From the NCBI GenBank assembly GCA_039794405.1, contig JBDIVL010000004.1:62001-126000 (forward strand): a DNA stretch of 64,000 bases, given 5' to 3'. Under the pieces are notes generated by a model that ran no database searches, had not been told where the DNA came from, and saw only the letters and a program-made list of their open reading frames with translations. Position 1 is the stretch's first letter, and each line of letters starts with the position of its first letter. Positions 10,112 to 19,286 of this stretch are shown one piece after another. Source of the DNA: JBDIVL01 sp039794405 (GTDB lineage Bacteria; Planctomycetota; Brocadiia; Brocadiales; Brocadiaceae). A program made the position numbers and the translations under genes.

Positions 10112-10441
10112 AGTTTCCTCTTTATGAAATTATCATCGAATAAGATAATTCGTAAAAAATTAATTATTTATCAAAGATAACGCTCTTTGAACTATTATTA
10201 ATATTCATAAAGGAATACCCTGTCAACAGAAAAGTTTACCAATTCGATTGAACCGAAACGTTTTGCATACTTCCTATATCTGGTACTAATCAAAAACGTA
10301 CAGGCCAATGCTAAACTATGGTTCAATGTTTTTATAACTGTACAATAATTATACTTACCTTGACAACATATAAAATATTTATGTAGAATTTGAACACTTA
10401 TTACGCCGTAAAAATAATGGAAAGAAACTCTTAACTTATTT
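10112..10441. other. Divergent intergenic region, AT-rich
   Basis: This 330 bp gap lies between the start of the restriction-modification operon and the heptosyltransferase gene. It should contain promoters for both directions. I see no gene, tRNA or clear repeat in it. Confidence 0.5.
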
Positions 10442-11506
10442 ATGCATATCTCATTGAAAAAACCAGCAAATATCAATAAAATCATTATCCGCTCACCAAA
10501 CTGGGTAGGCGATGTCGTTATGGCCACGCCTGCCTTCCGGTGTATTAGAGAAAATTTCCCGAATGCGCATATAACCATTGCCCTGAAATCGTATGTTCAA
10601 AGGCTTATTGAAGGCGCACCCTGGTTTAACGAAGTGCTTCTTCTCGATTCAGATAATCAACGTTCGGGAAAGATACAATTTGCCTCTCTCCTCCAGCAAA
10701 TACGATCCAAAAAATATGACATCGGTTTTCTCTTTCCGAATTCTTTTAGTTCCGCCCTCATGTTTTGGCTGGGGGGAGTAAAACGGCGTGTCGGTTATAA
10801 AAGGGACGGCCGCTCATGGTTGCTTACCGGGAAAATACCCCGATTATCTGAAAACGGATGTTTCCTCCCCACTTACATGGGAGACTACTATTTACGGTTA
10901 TGTACTGAGGTTGGATGTGAAATACACTCAAAGAAATTAGAATTATTTATTACCGGGCAGAACCAGCAGCGTGTGGCTGAAATATTTGATAAGTATCACC
11001 TGCACAAGCATCCCCTTATTCTGTTAAACCCCGGGGCGGCATATGGTTCTTCAAAATGCTGGACGGCAGAAGGGTTTGCCCGGACAGCAGACCTTCTGCG
11101 TAAGCAATTATCCTGTAATGTTGCCATTATCTGTGCCCCGAATGAAATAGTATTAGCGAGGGACATAGAGAGGGCGGCAAAATCAAAAATCATAAACTTA
11201 GGCAATGAGGTTATATCTCTCGATGTTCTCAAGGCACTGATAAAACGATGTACGCTCCTGATTACCGTCGACTCAGGTCCCCGGCATATTGCCGTTGCAT
11301 TTCAGAGGCCTGTCGTTACCTTAATGGGTCCAAATGATCCCCGGTATACGGATTCGCCAGAGGAGATAGGGCAGGTTGTCAGGGCGGATGTGGATTGTCT
11401 TGCCTGCCATCGGAAGGTATGCCCAAAAGACCACCGGTGTATGACACACATAAAGCCGGAAGTAGTTACCAGGGCGAGTTTGGAATTAATAGGTAGGTAT
11501 ACTTAA
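10442..11506 (+). CDS. waaF: ADP-heptose:LPS heptosyltransferase, GT family 9
   Basis: A 354-residue GT9 glycosyltransferase expected to add heptose to the lipopolysaccharide inner core at the cytoplasmic membrane face. The N-terminal signature IIRSPNWVGDVVMATPAFR (about residues 15-33) and the donor-site region LLITVDSGPRHIAVAFQRP ... LMGPNDPRYT are the WaaF/RfaF hallmarks. The C-terminus carries CLACHRKVCP, a cysteine pattern common in WaaF. Length is normal. The ATG at 10442 lacks a strong Shine-Dalgarno; a few residues' uncertainty remains. It stands alone here, away from the second GT9 gene at 32.6-33.8 kb. Confidence 0.93.
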   Translation: MHISLKKPANINKIIIRSPNWVGDVVMATPAFRCIRENFPNAHITIALKSYVQRLIEGAPWFNEVLLLDSDNQRSGKIQFASLLQQIRSKKYDIGFLFPNSFSSALMFWLGGVKRRVGYKRDGRSWLLTGKIPRLSENGCFLPTYMGDYYLRLCTEVGCEIHSKKLELFITGQNQQRVAEIFDKYHLHKHPLILLNPGAAYGSSKCWTAEGFARTADLLRKQLSCNVAIICAPNEIVLARDIERAAKSKIINLGNEVISLDVLKALIKRCTLLITVDSGPRHIAVAFQRPVVTLMGPNDPRYTDSPEEIGQVVRADVDCLACHRKVCPKDHRCMTHIKPEVVTRASLELIGRYT

Positions 11507-11726
11507 TAAAAGTTTGGGGCAGATTTAAAAATCTTTATCAAAGATTTGTCTTTACAAATAAATCAAGTTTTAGAAGAAATTCCTAGAACTACAGATTGTA
11601 CGAATTTTACCAATAAAGATTATGAGTTGTCAGCAGTCAGCTATCAGTAATTTGACGGAGGCTGCAGATGACTGCTTGTAGATTGAATCAACGGGAAAGG
11701 TGTAAACCAATTATAGGTTTAAAAAA

Positions 11727-12680
11727 CTACTTGAACAGCCACCATACATAAATACTATATCCGCCTAATAAGAAAAAGCCCTGAAGGCGGGTAAGTGAGA
11801 ATTTCCAGGTAATCATAGGAATGAGGAATATGCTGAACATGAGCATGACAGGCATATCGATACGGAGCGAGGCACCGGTAATCTGTAAAGGCTGGATTAT
11901 TGCTGCAATGCTAAGGACGGCAAGGATATTAAAGATGTTACTGCCGAGCACATTACCCATACTGATATCGGATTCCTTCCGAATAGCAGCAACCATTGAT
12001 GTTGCTAGTTCAGGCAGAGAAGTACCAACCGCAACAACGGTAAGCCCTATAATAAGTTCACTGATCCCTACAACCCTTGCAATATAAATAGCTGAATGAA
12101 CAAATAAATGCGCCCCTCCAATGAGTGCTCCAAGACCAAGGACTATCCATAGAATATCCTTTATAATACCATCGCGGGTTGCACCAATGAATTCTTCATA
12201 TTCCAGGTATTCTTGTTCAACAGCTTTAGGTTCTTTTAAGGCTGCACGATATATGTAAAGGGTATAAACAATAATACCAACCAGGAGTATAATCCCTTCC
12301 CAACGATTTAAAATGCCATCCCAGCCCATAAAGTATAGTAGCAGAGAAATACCAACCACAATTGGCAGTTCACGATAGAGAAGTCTCATATCAACTTTAA
12401 GAGGCCGGACGATGGCTGCCAAACCCAGGATGAGACCAATATTGGCAATATTACTTCCAATGACATTGCCTACCGCAACATCATCTAAATGTTTAATGCC
12501 AGCTATTACGCTGGTAACAAGTTCCGGGGTTGATGTGCCAAAGGCAACGATGGTAAGTCCTATAACTATTGGTTTAATATGAAATGAACGGGCAAATCTC
12601 GATGCCCCCTTTACGAGCCATTCGGCTCCAAAATAGAGCGCCGCAAGACCTGCAAAACATAGTACAATTTGTAGTGGCAT
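11727..12680 (-). CDS. Calcium/sodium antiporter, YrbG-type CaCA family
   Basis: A 317-residue inner-membrane cation exchanger with about ten hydrophobic segments in two inverted halves. Each half has the alpha-repeat signature: GTSTPELVTSVIAG ... GNVIGSNIANIGLILG in the first and GTSLPELATSMVAA ... GNVLGSNIFNILAVL in the second. These supply the ion-binding Glu and Ser/Asn residues. Family knowledge says it exchanges Ca2+ for Na+ (K+-dependent or independent). Length is typical. It is monocistronic; the 587 bp upstream gap carries a MITE-like element. Confidence 0.93.
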   Translation of the reverse strand: MPLQIVLCFAGLAALYFGAEWLVKGASRFARSFHIKPIVIGLTIVAFGTSTPELVTSVIAGIKHLDDVAVGNVIGSNIANIGLILGLAAIVRPLKVDMRLLYRELPIVVGISLLLYFMGWDGILNRWEGIILLVGIIVYTLYIYRAALKEPKAVEQEYLEYEEFIGATRDGIIKDILWIVLGLGALIGGAHLFVHSAIYIARVVGISELIIGLTVVAVGTSLPELATSMVAAIRKESDISMGNVLGSNIFNILAVLSIAAIIQPLQITGASLRIDMPVMLMFSIFLIPMITWKFSLTRLQGFFLLGGYSIYVWWLFK

Positions 12681-13267
12681 ATAATTTCAATGATAAACAA
12701 TTATTTCGTAAAAGAAATAGAATTCTCTGTTAATGCAGACTCAATGTCATGAAGTTAAGGATTATTGATCAAAACAACCCCCTTTTCAAGGGGGACTTTT
12801 ACAGCAGGTAGTTTAACTTGATGACATTGAATACAGACTTACTTTATGTGGGTAAGTTTTAAAAAACGGACAGAACAAGCATTATACAAATAATTATAAA
12901 AAATTACAGGGTAATTTTTTAAAGATACAGGGAAATCTGATATAGATAGCAAAAATATATTCTGTTTCATGTATGGGTACTATAAAAACCAAAAAGGATA
13001 GTATTTCCTGCTGATAATAAAGGATTTCGCTTTTTAGCGTAAATGTTGTAAAATAATGAAGTCTTGCCTGGTATTTAAATGCTTTTTATCTGATGTGTCT
13101 TCCACATGAGTCAAGTTTTAAAAGTAACGAGGATTGTATAATAAGCAATCAGACGACAGATCCTACCCAATTGCTGATAGCTTATGATTTATTTTATCAG
13201 CCTGTGCCTTGCCTCGCTAGCAATGAATTCAACATCAATAAATTATTGAATCGTAAAGGAGTTTAAT
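12681..13267. other. Divergent intergenic region carrying a MITE-like element
   Basis: The 587 bp gap between the antiporter and the exported His-rich protein contains the 88-bp element at 12742-12829 (separate entry). Near 13140-13190 there is a stretch (GCAATCAG ... CAATTGCTGATAGC) resembling the CAGTCAGC/GCTGATAGC-type repeat near 61.9 kb. An AAGGAG sequence at 13256-13262 is the ribosome-binding site of the next gene. The rest is AT-rich without a gene. Confidence 0.55.
12742..12829. mobile_element. MITE-like element with 10-bp target duplication (copy 1)
   Basis: The ends are inverted repeats, CAATGTCATGAAGTTAA on the left and TTAACTTGATGACATTG on the right (one mismatch). The interior has a palindrome, ACAACCCCCTTTTC / AAGGGGGACTTTT. 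The 10 bases immediately outside each end are near-identical direct repeats: AATGCAGACT (12732-12741) and AATACAGACT (12830-12839). Copy 2 at 46118-46216 lies in the opposite orientation and shares the interior TTGATCAATAATCC-type stretch. It has no coding capacity, so any movement must depend on a transposase elsewhere. Confidence 0.82.
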
Positions 13268-13819
13268 GTGTTAAAAAACAGGTATTTCAGGAATATAGGT
13301 CTCTTTTTTTTGTTCTCATTTTTTAGTTTCACTTTTACGCTATCCGCACATGAAGGACATGATCATAGTAAGGATACGGTAATTACTATTGGAAAGAAGA
13401 CCTATATTCATTTTCAATCAATCTTGCTGGGTTACCAATACATTTATAGTTACATGGTAAATGGCGGATCAAACGAAATTTCCGGTTTGGCTCAAAATTT
13501 AATCGATGCTGCCATCCAGGGTATTCAGACCGAGCCAGACGGGCCTGGCAAACATATGATGCAGCATGTTCTCGAAGGGGCAGAGTCGTTGAAAATTGCA
13601 AAGAATGTGAACGAAAGCCAGGAGGCCTTCACTTCAATCAGTAATGCCCTTCTTTCTTTTTTTAAGTCATGGCCGAATCAGTTAATACGTAACAGGCTGA
13701 AGGTGTGTCGATGCAAGAATGGGCACCAATGGCTTCAACCGGGGAATTCTCCCACTACATGTCCTTATTCTTTAAACAAATCTTCTCTTTGTTTAACCAT
13801 AGAGGAAACGATATACTAA
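13268..13819 (+). CDS. Exported His-rich protein with Cys motifs, unknown function
   Basis: A 183-residue protein starting at GTG, chosen because AAGGAG sits about 7 bases upstream and the in-frame-looking ATG one base earlier gives only a dipeptide. It has a signal peptide (LFFLFSFFSFTFTLSA, cleavage near residue 27) and a mature N-terminus HEGHDH, a likely metal-binding motif. A helical central region (residues 45-140) is followed by a C-terminal CRC ... C ... C cluster reminiscent of a zinc ribbon (CRCKNGHQW ... TTCPYS). It lies upstream of a periplasmic multihaem cytochrome with 600 bp between them. A periplasmic metal-handling role is inference only. Confidence 0.75.
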   Translation: MLKNRYFRNIGLFFLFSFFSFTFTLSAHEGHDHSKDTVITIGKKTYIHFQSILLGYQYIYSYMVNGGSNEISGLAQNLIDAAIQGIQTEPDGPGKHMMQHVLEGAESLKIAKNVNESQEAFTSISNALLSFFKSWPNQLIRNRLKVCRCKNGHQWLQPGNSPTTCPYSLNKSSLCLTIEETIY

Positions 13820-14423
13820 CCTTGGTTCATTATTCTCTATATTTTTTTGTGGAATTAATTATAATACATGTTTAGGAAAGATATGCGGCTGAATGGCCGA
13901 ACGGTTAGGTGGTCGGGTGGTTACATGGCTGAATATCATTTTACGGTGAAAACTTTTCTTCGGGTTAGTTCTATCCTGCAGATTGAACCATACGTTTTGA
14001 ATTGGTGTATAAGTACATTATATAGGAATTTTCATTTATGTATGCGGGTTTACGGGTGGTGGCGGCAAGAATTCCTGGTAGAGACGCAGGGTTTTGCGTC
14101 TCTACTTAAGGGAGTTGTAAAATTGCCCGGAAAAACACAACCCCCTGAATCTTCCTTTATTAAGGGAGACTTCGTAGGACTAATTTAAACATGCCGAAAC
14201 GTTTCGGTCCAATCGGGGACGACTGAACCAACAAAAAGAAAATTTTTTTCCGTTACATGATATTTGGCTACACAGGACATCATGTAACCAATATAACCAT
14301 ACAATCATTCAGCCATCTAACCATTGACCATATCCTGATTTTGCGTCTTCCGGCTTGTTCGGGGTATGGGTTTTAGACTGTAATGTGATTTCATTATTAT
14401 TATTGAAGAAAGGATATCTCATT
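13820..14423. other. Repeat-rich intergenic region
   Basis: These 604 bp hold two GGTTCAATC-type hairpins (13963-13989 and 14205-14229) and the palindrome GTAGAGACGCA/TGCGTCTCTAC (14078-14105). They also hold two loosely inverted stretches containing GGTTA(G)ATGGCTGAAT-like words (about 13888-13930 and 14265-14335). An open frame at 13868-14188 is made almost wholly of these repeats and is not credible as a gene. Confidence 0.6.
14078..14105. repeat. GTAGAGACGC palindrome
   Basis: Perfect 11-bp arms, GTAGAGACGCA and TGCGTCTCTAC, with a 6-base loop. It has no T tract, so a repeat element is more likely than a terminator. Confidence 0.7.
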
Positions 14424-15854
14424 ATGCGCCTATATTTCAGGTTTACTTTGTGTTTATTATTCAGCTTGTTCCTTATATCTTTGGATGTATCCTATGCGAG
14501 CGATCCCAGGGAATGGTCGCCCACATGGAAACTTCCGGTAGAAAAAAGGCCGGCGAATATTGTTGATCTGCCTATTACCGTGCCGGGGGATGTAAGGATA
14601 AGTCAATTCTTCAGTCCAATCTCTTGTGGCGCTTGCCATCCTGAAATCTTTAAAATGTGGAGTGGTTCAACCCATGCAAACGCATGGAGAAATCCGCTTT
14701 TTCAGGCCCTTTATAACTTAGGGAAAAAAACGGCAGAGGGGGAATCGGAAAAGCGCAACATAGAATCCTGTGTACGCTGCCACTTTCCTATTGGTCACAG
14801 TGGAGCGGAACCCGTCCTTTCTCTTGATGATGAAAAAGGCGGTGTTATCTGCGATTTTTGCCATTCCGTTAGGGCAACCACAGGTATAGGAAATGCGCCA
14901 TACATATTAAGTCCCGGCAACGCCGCCGCCATGGAAGGTGGTACTAAATACGGACCTTTTCATGATTCTCCTGATACCATTCATAAAAATCAGTACTCCG
15001 AGTTACACACCCGTTCAGAGTTTTGTGGAGGTTGTCATGATGTATCGCATGCAGGAAATAATCTTCCTATCGAACAGACGTACACAGAGTGGCGGCAAGG
15101 TCCTTATAATACGGGTAACCCCGAAACAACGGTACATTGTCAGGATTGTCACATGAGGCAGCGTCCGGGTTTCCCTTGTACCGGTAGTACAGACAGGCCC
15201 GACAATCCCGGCCTTGCATCTCCTGAAATCATGGGGGGGAAAAAACGCCCACACATATGGACCCACTATTTTGTTGGCGGGAGTGTTACTCCCATATCCC
15301 TGCCACCTAATTCAGAGCTGCAGCCGCAAATGGCAATTGACAGACTTAAAAACGCCGCAACCCTTGAGATATCTGTGGATTCAACCTCTAAAAAAGGCGA
15401 TTTGTTAAAATTTCAGGTAGTCATAAGCAACACAGGTGCAGGTCATTATATACCCACCGGGCTTACCGAAATGCGGCAAATGTGGCTAAAGACTATTGTA
15501 ACTGATGCAGAGGGTAAGATTATATATCAAAGCGGGAAAGTTGATGAAAAAGGCGGCATTGATCCAAACGCTACTATCTATCGTACGGTTTTTGGAGATA
15601 AAGAAGGAAACCCTACGCTCCATGTATGGTCTGCAACCCATATTATATCCGACAATCGTGTCCCTCCTCAGGGTAAAAAGGAGGAGCGTTTTATTTGTTT
15701 ACTTCCCAACGATGTTAAGTCCCCGTTAAAGATAAACGCCGTATTGCATTATCGAAGCGCACCCCAGGATGTTGTCGATGCCCTTTTGGGAGAGAAATCC
15801 ATAAAGCTTCCAATAATTGATATGGCCGAAGTATCGAAGGAAATTAGCTTGTAG
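14424..15854 (+). CDS. Pentahaem periplasmic c-type cytochrome
   Basis: A 476-residue exported cytochrome. I chose the ATG at 14424 because a normal signal peptide follows directly (FRFTLCLLFSLFLISLDVSYAS) and AAAGGA lies 11 bases upstream; an earlier in-frame start would bury the signal peptide. Five CxxCH haem-attachment motifs are visible: CGACH, CVRCH, CDFCH, CGGCH and CQDCH, all in the N-terminal 270 residues. The C-terminal 200 residues form a haem-free beta-rich domain (VVISNTGAGHYIPTGLTEMRQMW). The pattern fits cytochrome c554-like electron-transfer proteins with an added domain. Redox partners are not encoded nearby; a role in nitrogen-cycle electron transfer is inference from the presumed host. 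Confidence 0.92.
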   Translation: MRLYFRFTLCLLFSLFLISLDVSYASDPREWSPTWKLPVEKRPANIVDLPITVPGDVRISQFFSPISCGACHPEIFKMWSGSTHANAWRNPLFQALYNLGKKTAEGESEKRNIESCVRCHFPIGHSGAEPVLSLDDEKGGVICDFCHSVRATTGIGNAPYILSPGNAAAMEGGTKYGPFHDSPDTIHKNQYSELHTRSEFCGGCHDVSHAGNNLPIEQTYTEWRQGPYNTGNPETTVHCQDCHMRQRPGFPCTGSTDRPDNPGLASPEIMGGKKRPHIWTHYFVGGSVTPISLPPNSELQPQMAIDRLKNAATLEISVDSTSKKGDLLKFQVVISNTGAGHYIPTGLTEMRQMWLKTIVTDAEGKIIYQSGKVDEKGGIDPNATIYRTVFGDKEGNPTLHVWSATHIISDNRVPPQGKKEERFICLLPNDVKSPLKINAVLHYRSAPQDVVDALLGEKSIKLPIIDMAEVSKEISL

Positions 15855-16374
15855 ATGTGAAATTGATAAGGACAAAAACTGTAAAAAGAATTGTTTAACA
15901 GACCGGTGCGAGGATAAAGGCTGTACACGCCTGCTTGCCTCGCACCGATATTTCCCAAAATTCTTCAGATAATAACGGCTTGTATAATAAATATCCGGAT
16001 TATACAGGCTGGACAATCCGGCACATAACCCATCGATCTTGCTTCAGACACCGTGATCTCCTTTGCTCAAGATTGGGCGTAGATCATCGTCATACTGAAG
16101 CCTTTGGCGAAGATAATCAGAGATTATCATTTACCTTTTTGAGACCATGGCATTGATATGGCAGGCAACACCTACATACTACGTTGCCTTCCTTGGCCTG
16201 ATGAGTACAGATAGATACATTCACTGTCTCCATCTCTTCAATGTATCTTTTAGTGCTAATCTGAAATAAGCCGGATTAGGGCAGTCTGGCACTTTTGTTT
16301 CTATAACAAGATAAGACCGTTAATCATTTTTAGAATCGCTAATCATAGTTGTAATAATCAAAATAATTTGTTTA
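15855..16374. other. Convergent intergenic region with hairpin
   Basis: These 520 bp lie between the cytochrome and the Res gene. A hairpin CGGTGCGAGG/CCTCGCACCG sits at 15904-15947 without a T tract. On the minus strand around 16141-16250 a short frame reads VSICTHQAKEGNVVCRCCLPYQCHG, a cysteine-rich fragment that may be a decayed gene end. No intact gene is visible. Confidence 0.5.
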
Positions 16375-19203
16375 TCAATTTTGATATTCATAATTTCTTA
16401 CTAATGTTTCAAAGCCCATATTTACCATTACCGCATTATGTGGAATTAAGACATATTTCCAGGGTTTCCCTCCATTGTGAACGGTAAAATCAGTAGCATA
16501 CTTACAATACTCTAAGGCTGCCCGGGCTTTTTCCTGAACATCTGCCGATTCAATGTCTGTCTCTTTTTTAGTTTCTATCAGATAAATCGCGTCTTTCGTT
16601 TCCACTACAAAATCGGGGTTGTATTGTCTTGAGTTGTGCCTCCAGTATATATGAAACTGATTGGATGCAGGTCTTAGCCACTTAAGAACCGATCTGTCCT
16701 GCTCTAAAATAACCGCAAAATCCTTTTCTGTCTTGGAATCAAACTTGTACAAATTATGGCACGCCTTTTTGAAACCACTAAATACCTTATTGGGAATGGC
16801 ATTGGTTGGAGTGATTGTCTCTGTATAATGATGAATGCTATCTTTCGTGTATTTTGAAAAGTTGTGTTCTTCTATCCTTGTAAAAGGCCTTACAATAGGT
16901 TTTTCATAGCTTGGCGCTTCTAAGTAAAAATGTTGTATCATCTGTGAATAAATATACTGCCCAATCTCTCTCTTATTATATTGAACGACATTCATCAATT
17001 TATCGTCATCAAGGTATGTCCTGAATTTCTCAATTGCCTGACCAGTCAATTTAAAAAGCAATTCAGACTGTTCATCATAATCTATTTCAGAGTAATTTAT
17101 GAGCTCATTTACAATGATATTTTCTGGACTGTCATGTATACCCCTGCCTTTCCCGCTTATAATATCAACACTGTTTTCCTGTTCACGAAGCTTTTTTATC
17201 AGAATTTCCTCAGATACTGGTTGGTAATTAAGATTACTCGTATCAAGGTCAAAATCCTTAAAGCCCGACCTTACTTCATTGCTTTGTTGAATTATAATTC
17301 TAGGAATTTCTATAATGTTTTGCACAAAATCATGTACTACCGATTCATAGGCAGCCTCAACTTCTTTTATCATTTCTGCGGCAAATAAACTTTTCTGTGG
17401 TGAACTGAAAATATTTTGTTTAATCTTTTCTACTGCTATTCGTTTGATTTCTGACTTTGTCAATTCATTAACATTGGTCACCGCATTATTGAGTTCCGGA
17501 AGTGTTAAAAGGATGGTCTTTCTGAGTTCTAAATTAATCTGGGCTTTTTGCTGGCTTTCAGGTTCGGCAATAAGCTTAATCTTTTTTTGTTCTTCCTCAA
17601 ATTTTTGTTCAATGTTTGAAATGGAAGTAATTACCTCTTTTTGCCCAGAAATTTCCTGTGGATCAATTTCTATAATATTTTGCCTTTTGATAATAGAATC
17701 GGGTTGATTGGCAGCGTCAATTATTTCCTGAAATTTATCATGGGCTACTATGGTAAGTTTATCTACCTTATCAGCGCCCGTTCTCTTCCCATACGGCAAA
17801 CGCAAACCCCTGCCGATAGTTTGTTCTCTCAAAGTCATGGACGTAGCCGTTCTTAAGGGAATAATCGTATAGAGATTGGTTACATCCCAACCTTCTTTCA
17901 GCATATTCACATGAATTACGATTTCTGTTTTATTCTCAGGGTTTTCCAATGAAATGAGCTTTTCAATATTTTCTTCTTTTTCTTCCCCTGATTGGTTCGA
18001 GTGTATCTCCATCACCTTATCGGCATAATAACCTTCAAAGAATGCGTTTGAAATGATCAATTGCTTTAATTTGCCGGCATGGGTTGTATCCTGGGCAACA
18101 ACCAGCACAAAAGGCTTTACAGGCTTTACTTTATTATCACGGACATAAATATCCAAAGCCACTTTTGTGTCTTCGTGGATACGAATGCCATCTTCCAGTT
18201 TTATCCTGTCCAGTTCATCAACGGAATATTGGGAAGGATCAAAGTCTTTGCGGGTAGCCACTGCTGGCTCTTTCACAAAACCGTCTTGAATAGCCTTAGC
18301 TAATGAATACTCAAACACGACATTTTTAAACTTAATAGCCCCTCCGCTTCGTTCTACCTGTGGAGTCGCTGTAAGTTCTAATCCCAGAATCGGGTTTAAT
18401 TCGTTAATAACCTGCATTCCCCTGTCTGCACGGTAGTGATGTGATTCGTCCATCAACAAAACCAGATCATCGAGACTGGAAAGGTAATTGAAATAAGAAT
18501 CGCCTAAATATTCTGAAAGCCTTTTGATACGAGGAAGTTTGCCACCCTTTGTTTCGGCATTTATCTTGGAAATATTAAATACGTTAATATGTACCTCTGA
18601 TTCAAAAAGGGAAGTCTGAGCGAGGGTGTTGTAATTATCTCCTGTAATAATACGTGGTTGTCTATGAACAAATTCACCGATACCCTGAAATACATATTTA
18701 GGACTGGTGGAATTGGAGAAATCTTCAATCAACTTGTTATAAATGGTGATATTAGGAGCCAAAACAAAAAAGTTTCTAATGCCTTTTAACAAATACAGGT
18801 AAACTACAAATGCCCCCATAAGTCGGGTCTTGCCAACTCCAGTAGCCAATGAAAAACAGATTGAAGGGAAATTTCTCTCGAAATCAGTGCAAGTAGGATA
18901 GGCGTTTTTGACTATCTCCAGTTCTTGCTGAAGGAAAGAACCCACCCCTAAATCCCCTCCCAAGAGGGGACTTTTATACTTTTCTCCTGAGAGGGAACTG
19001 TTATATTCTCCTCTTGAGAGGGGGTTGGGGGTGTGTTCCTTCCCCTCTTTAGGTATTCCCATCTTATTCCCCTCTTGAGAGGGACAAGGGGTGCATTTCT
19101 TTAACGTTAACTTATCTGTAATATCCGCCAATATATTCAGGCTATCTGCCTGCGGTGTGCGAAGGCTTAAGCGGTTTTTAATTGCCATGGCTATGCGGTT
19201 CAT
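16375..19203 (-). CDS. res: Type III-like restriction enzyme Res subunit (SF2 helicase-nuclease) with in-frame repeat insertion
   Basis: A 942-residue restriction subunit that would translocate on DNA and cut together with Mod. The SF2 motor has motif I ATGVGKT (120-126), motif II MDESH (251-255), motif III LTATP (277-281) and motif VI QTIGRGLRLPYG. The C-terminus has a PD-(D/E)xK nuclease motif, YNPDFVV ... LIETKKE (about 860-882). The conserved N-terminus (NRLSLRTPQADSLNIL) is separated from YPTCTDFERNFPSICF by a foreign segment at about residues 36-90 (CTPCPSQEGN ... SPLLGGDLGVGS). This segment is translated from a palindromic DNA repeat and leaves the frame open. AAGGAC precedes the start. 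Gene order on the strand is mod, DUF559, DUF1016 remnant, res. Activity with the insertion is untested. Confidence 0.93.
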   Translation of the reverse strand: MNRIAMAIKNRLSLRTPQADSLNILADITDKLTLKKCTPCPSQEGNKMGIPKEGKEHTPNPLSRGEYNSSLSGEKYKSPLLGGDLGVGSFLQQELEIVKNAYPTCTDFERNFPSICFSLATGVGKTRLMGAFVVYLYLLKGIRNFFVLAPNITIYNKLIEDFSNSTSPKYVFQGIGEFVHRQPRIITGDNYNTLAQTSLFESEVHINVFNISKINAETKGGKLPRIKRLSEYLGDSYFNYLSSLDDLVLLMDESHHYRADRGMQVINELNPILGLELTATPQVERSGGAIKFKNVVFEYSLAKAIQDGFVKEPAVATRKDFDPSQYSVDELDRIKLEDGIRIHEDTKVALDIYVRDNKVKPVKPFVLVVAQDTTHAGKLKQLIISNAFFEGYYADKVMEIHSNQSGEEKEENIEKLISLENPENKTEIVIHVNMLKEGWDVTNLYTIIPLRTATSMTLREQTIGRGLRLPYGKRTGADKVDKLTIVAHDKFQEIIDAANQPDSIIKRQNIIEIDPQEISGQKEVITSISNIEQKFEEEQKKIKLIAEPESQQKAQINLELRKTILLTLPELNNAVTNVNELTKSEIKRIAVEKIKQNIFSSPQKSLFAAEMIKEVEAAYESVVHDFVQNIIEIPRIIIQQSNEVRSGFKDFDLDTSNLNYQPVSEEILIKKLREQENSVDIISGKGRGIHDSPENIIVNELINYSEIDYDEQSELLFKLTGQAIEKFRTYLDDDKLMNVVQYNKREIGQYIYSQMIQHFYLEAPSYEKPIVRPFTRIEEHNFSKYTKDSIHHYTETITPTNAIPNKVFSGFKKACHNLYKFDSKTEKDFAVILEQDRSVLKWLRPASNQFHIYWRHNSRQYNPDFVVETKDAIYLIETKKETDIESADVQEKARAALEYCKYATDFTVHNGGKPWKYVLIPHNAVMVNMGFETLVRNYEYQN
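18939..19094. repeat. Coding palindromic repeat, copy in res
   Basis: Several CCCCTCTTGAGAGGGG-type palindromes in tandem, bounded by ACCCACCCCTAAATCCCC on one side and CAAGGGGTGCA on the other. Read on the minus strand it encodes TPCPSQEGN, TPNPLSRGEYNSSLSG and SPLLGGDLGVG without stops. It is closely similar to the copy in the SNF2 helicase (both give GKEHTPNPLSRG). Confidence 0.9.
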
Positions 19204-19286
19204 TTTTTGTCCTTGCTCAGTTTTATTTCCATTTCGATCAACTCTTTTTCACGCTTTTCTATTTTTAACAAAAACCTGTAGTGTGT

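Noticed and set aside
10198..10578. Minus-strand frame overlapping the waaF start
   Set aside because: It overlaps conserved waaF sequence in antisense and has no recognisable product.
13868..14188. Open frame of 106 codons on the plus strand
   Set aside because: It runs through several palindromic repeats, has no credible ribosome-binding site and resembles no protein.
16288..16303. Sigma54 promoter (TGGCAC word)
   Set aside because: The TTGCA half-site at the required spacing is absent, and no gene start follows at a suitable distance.
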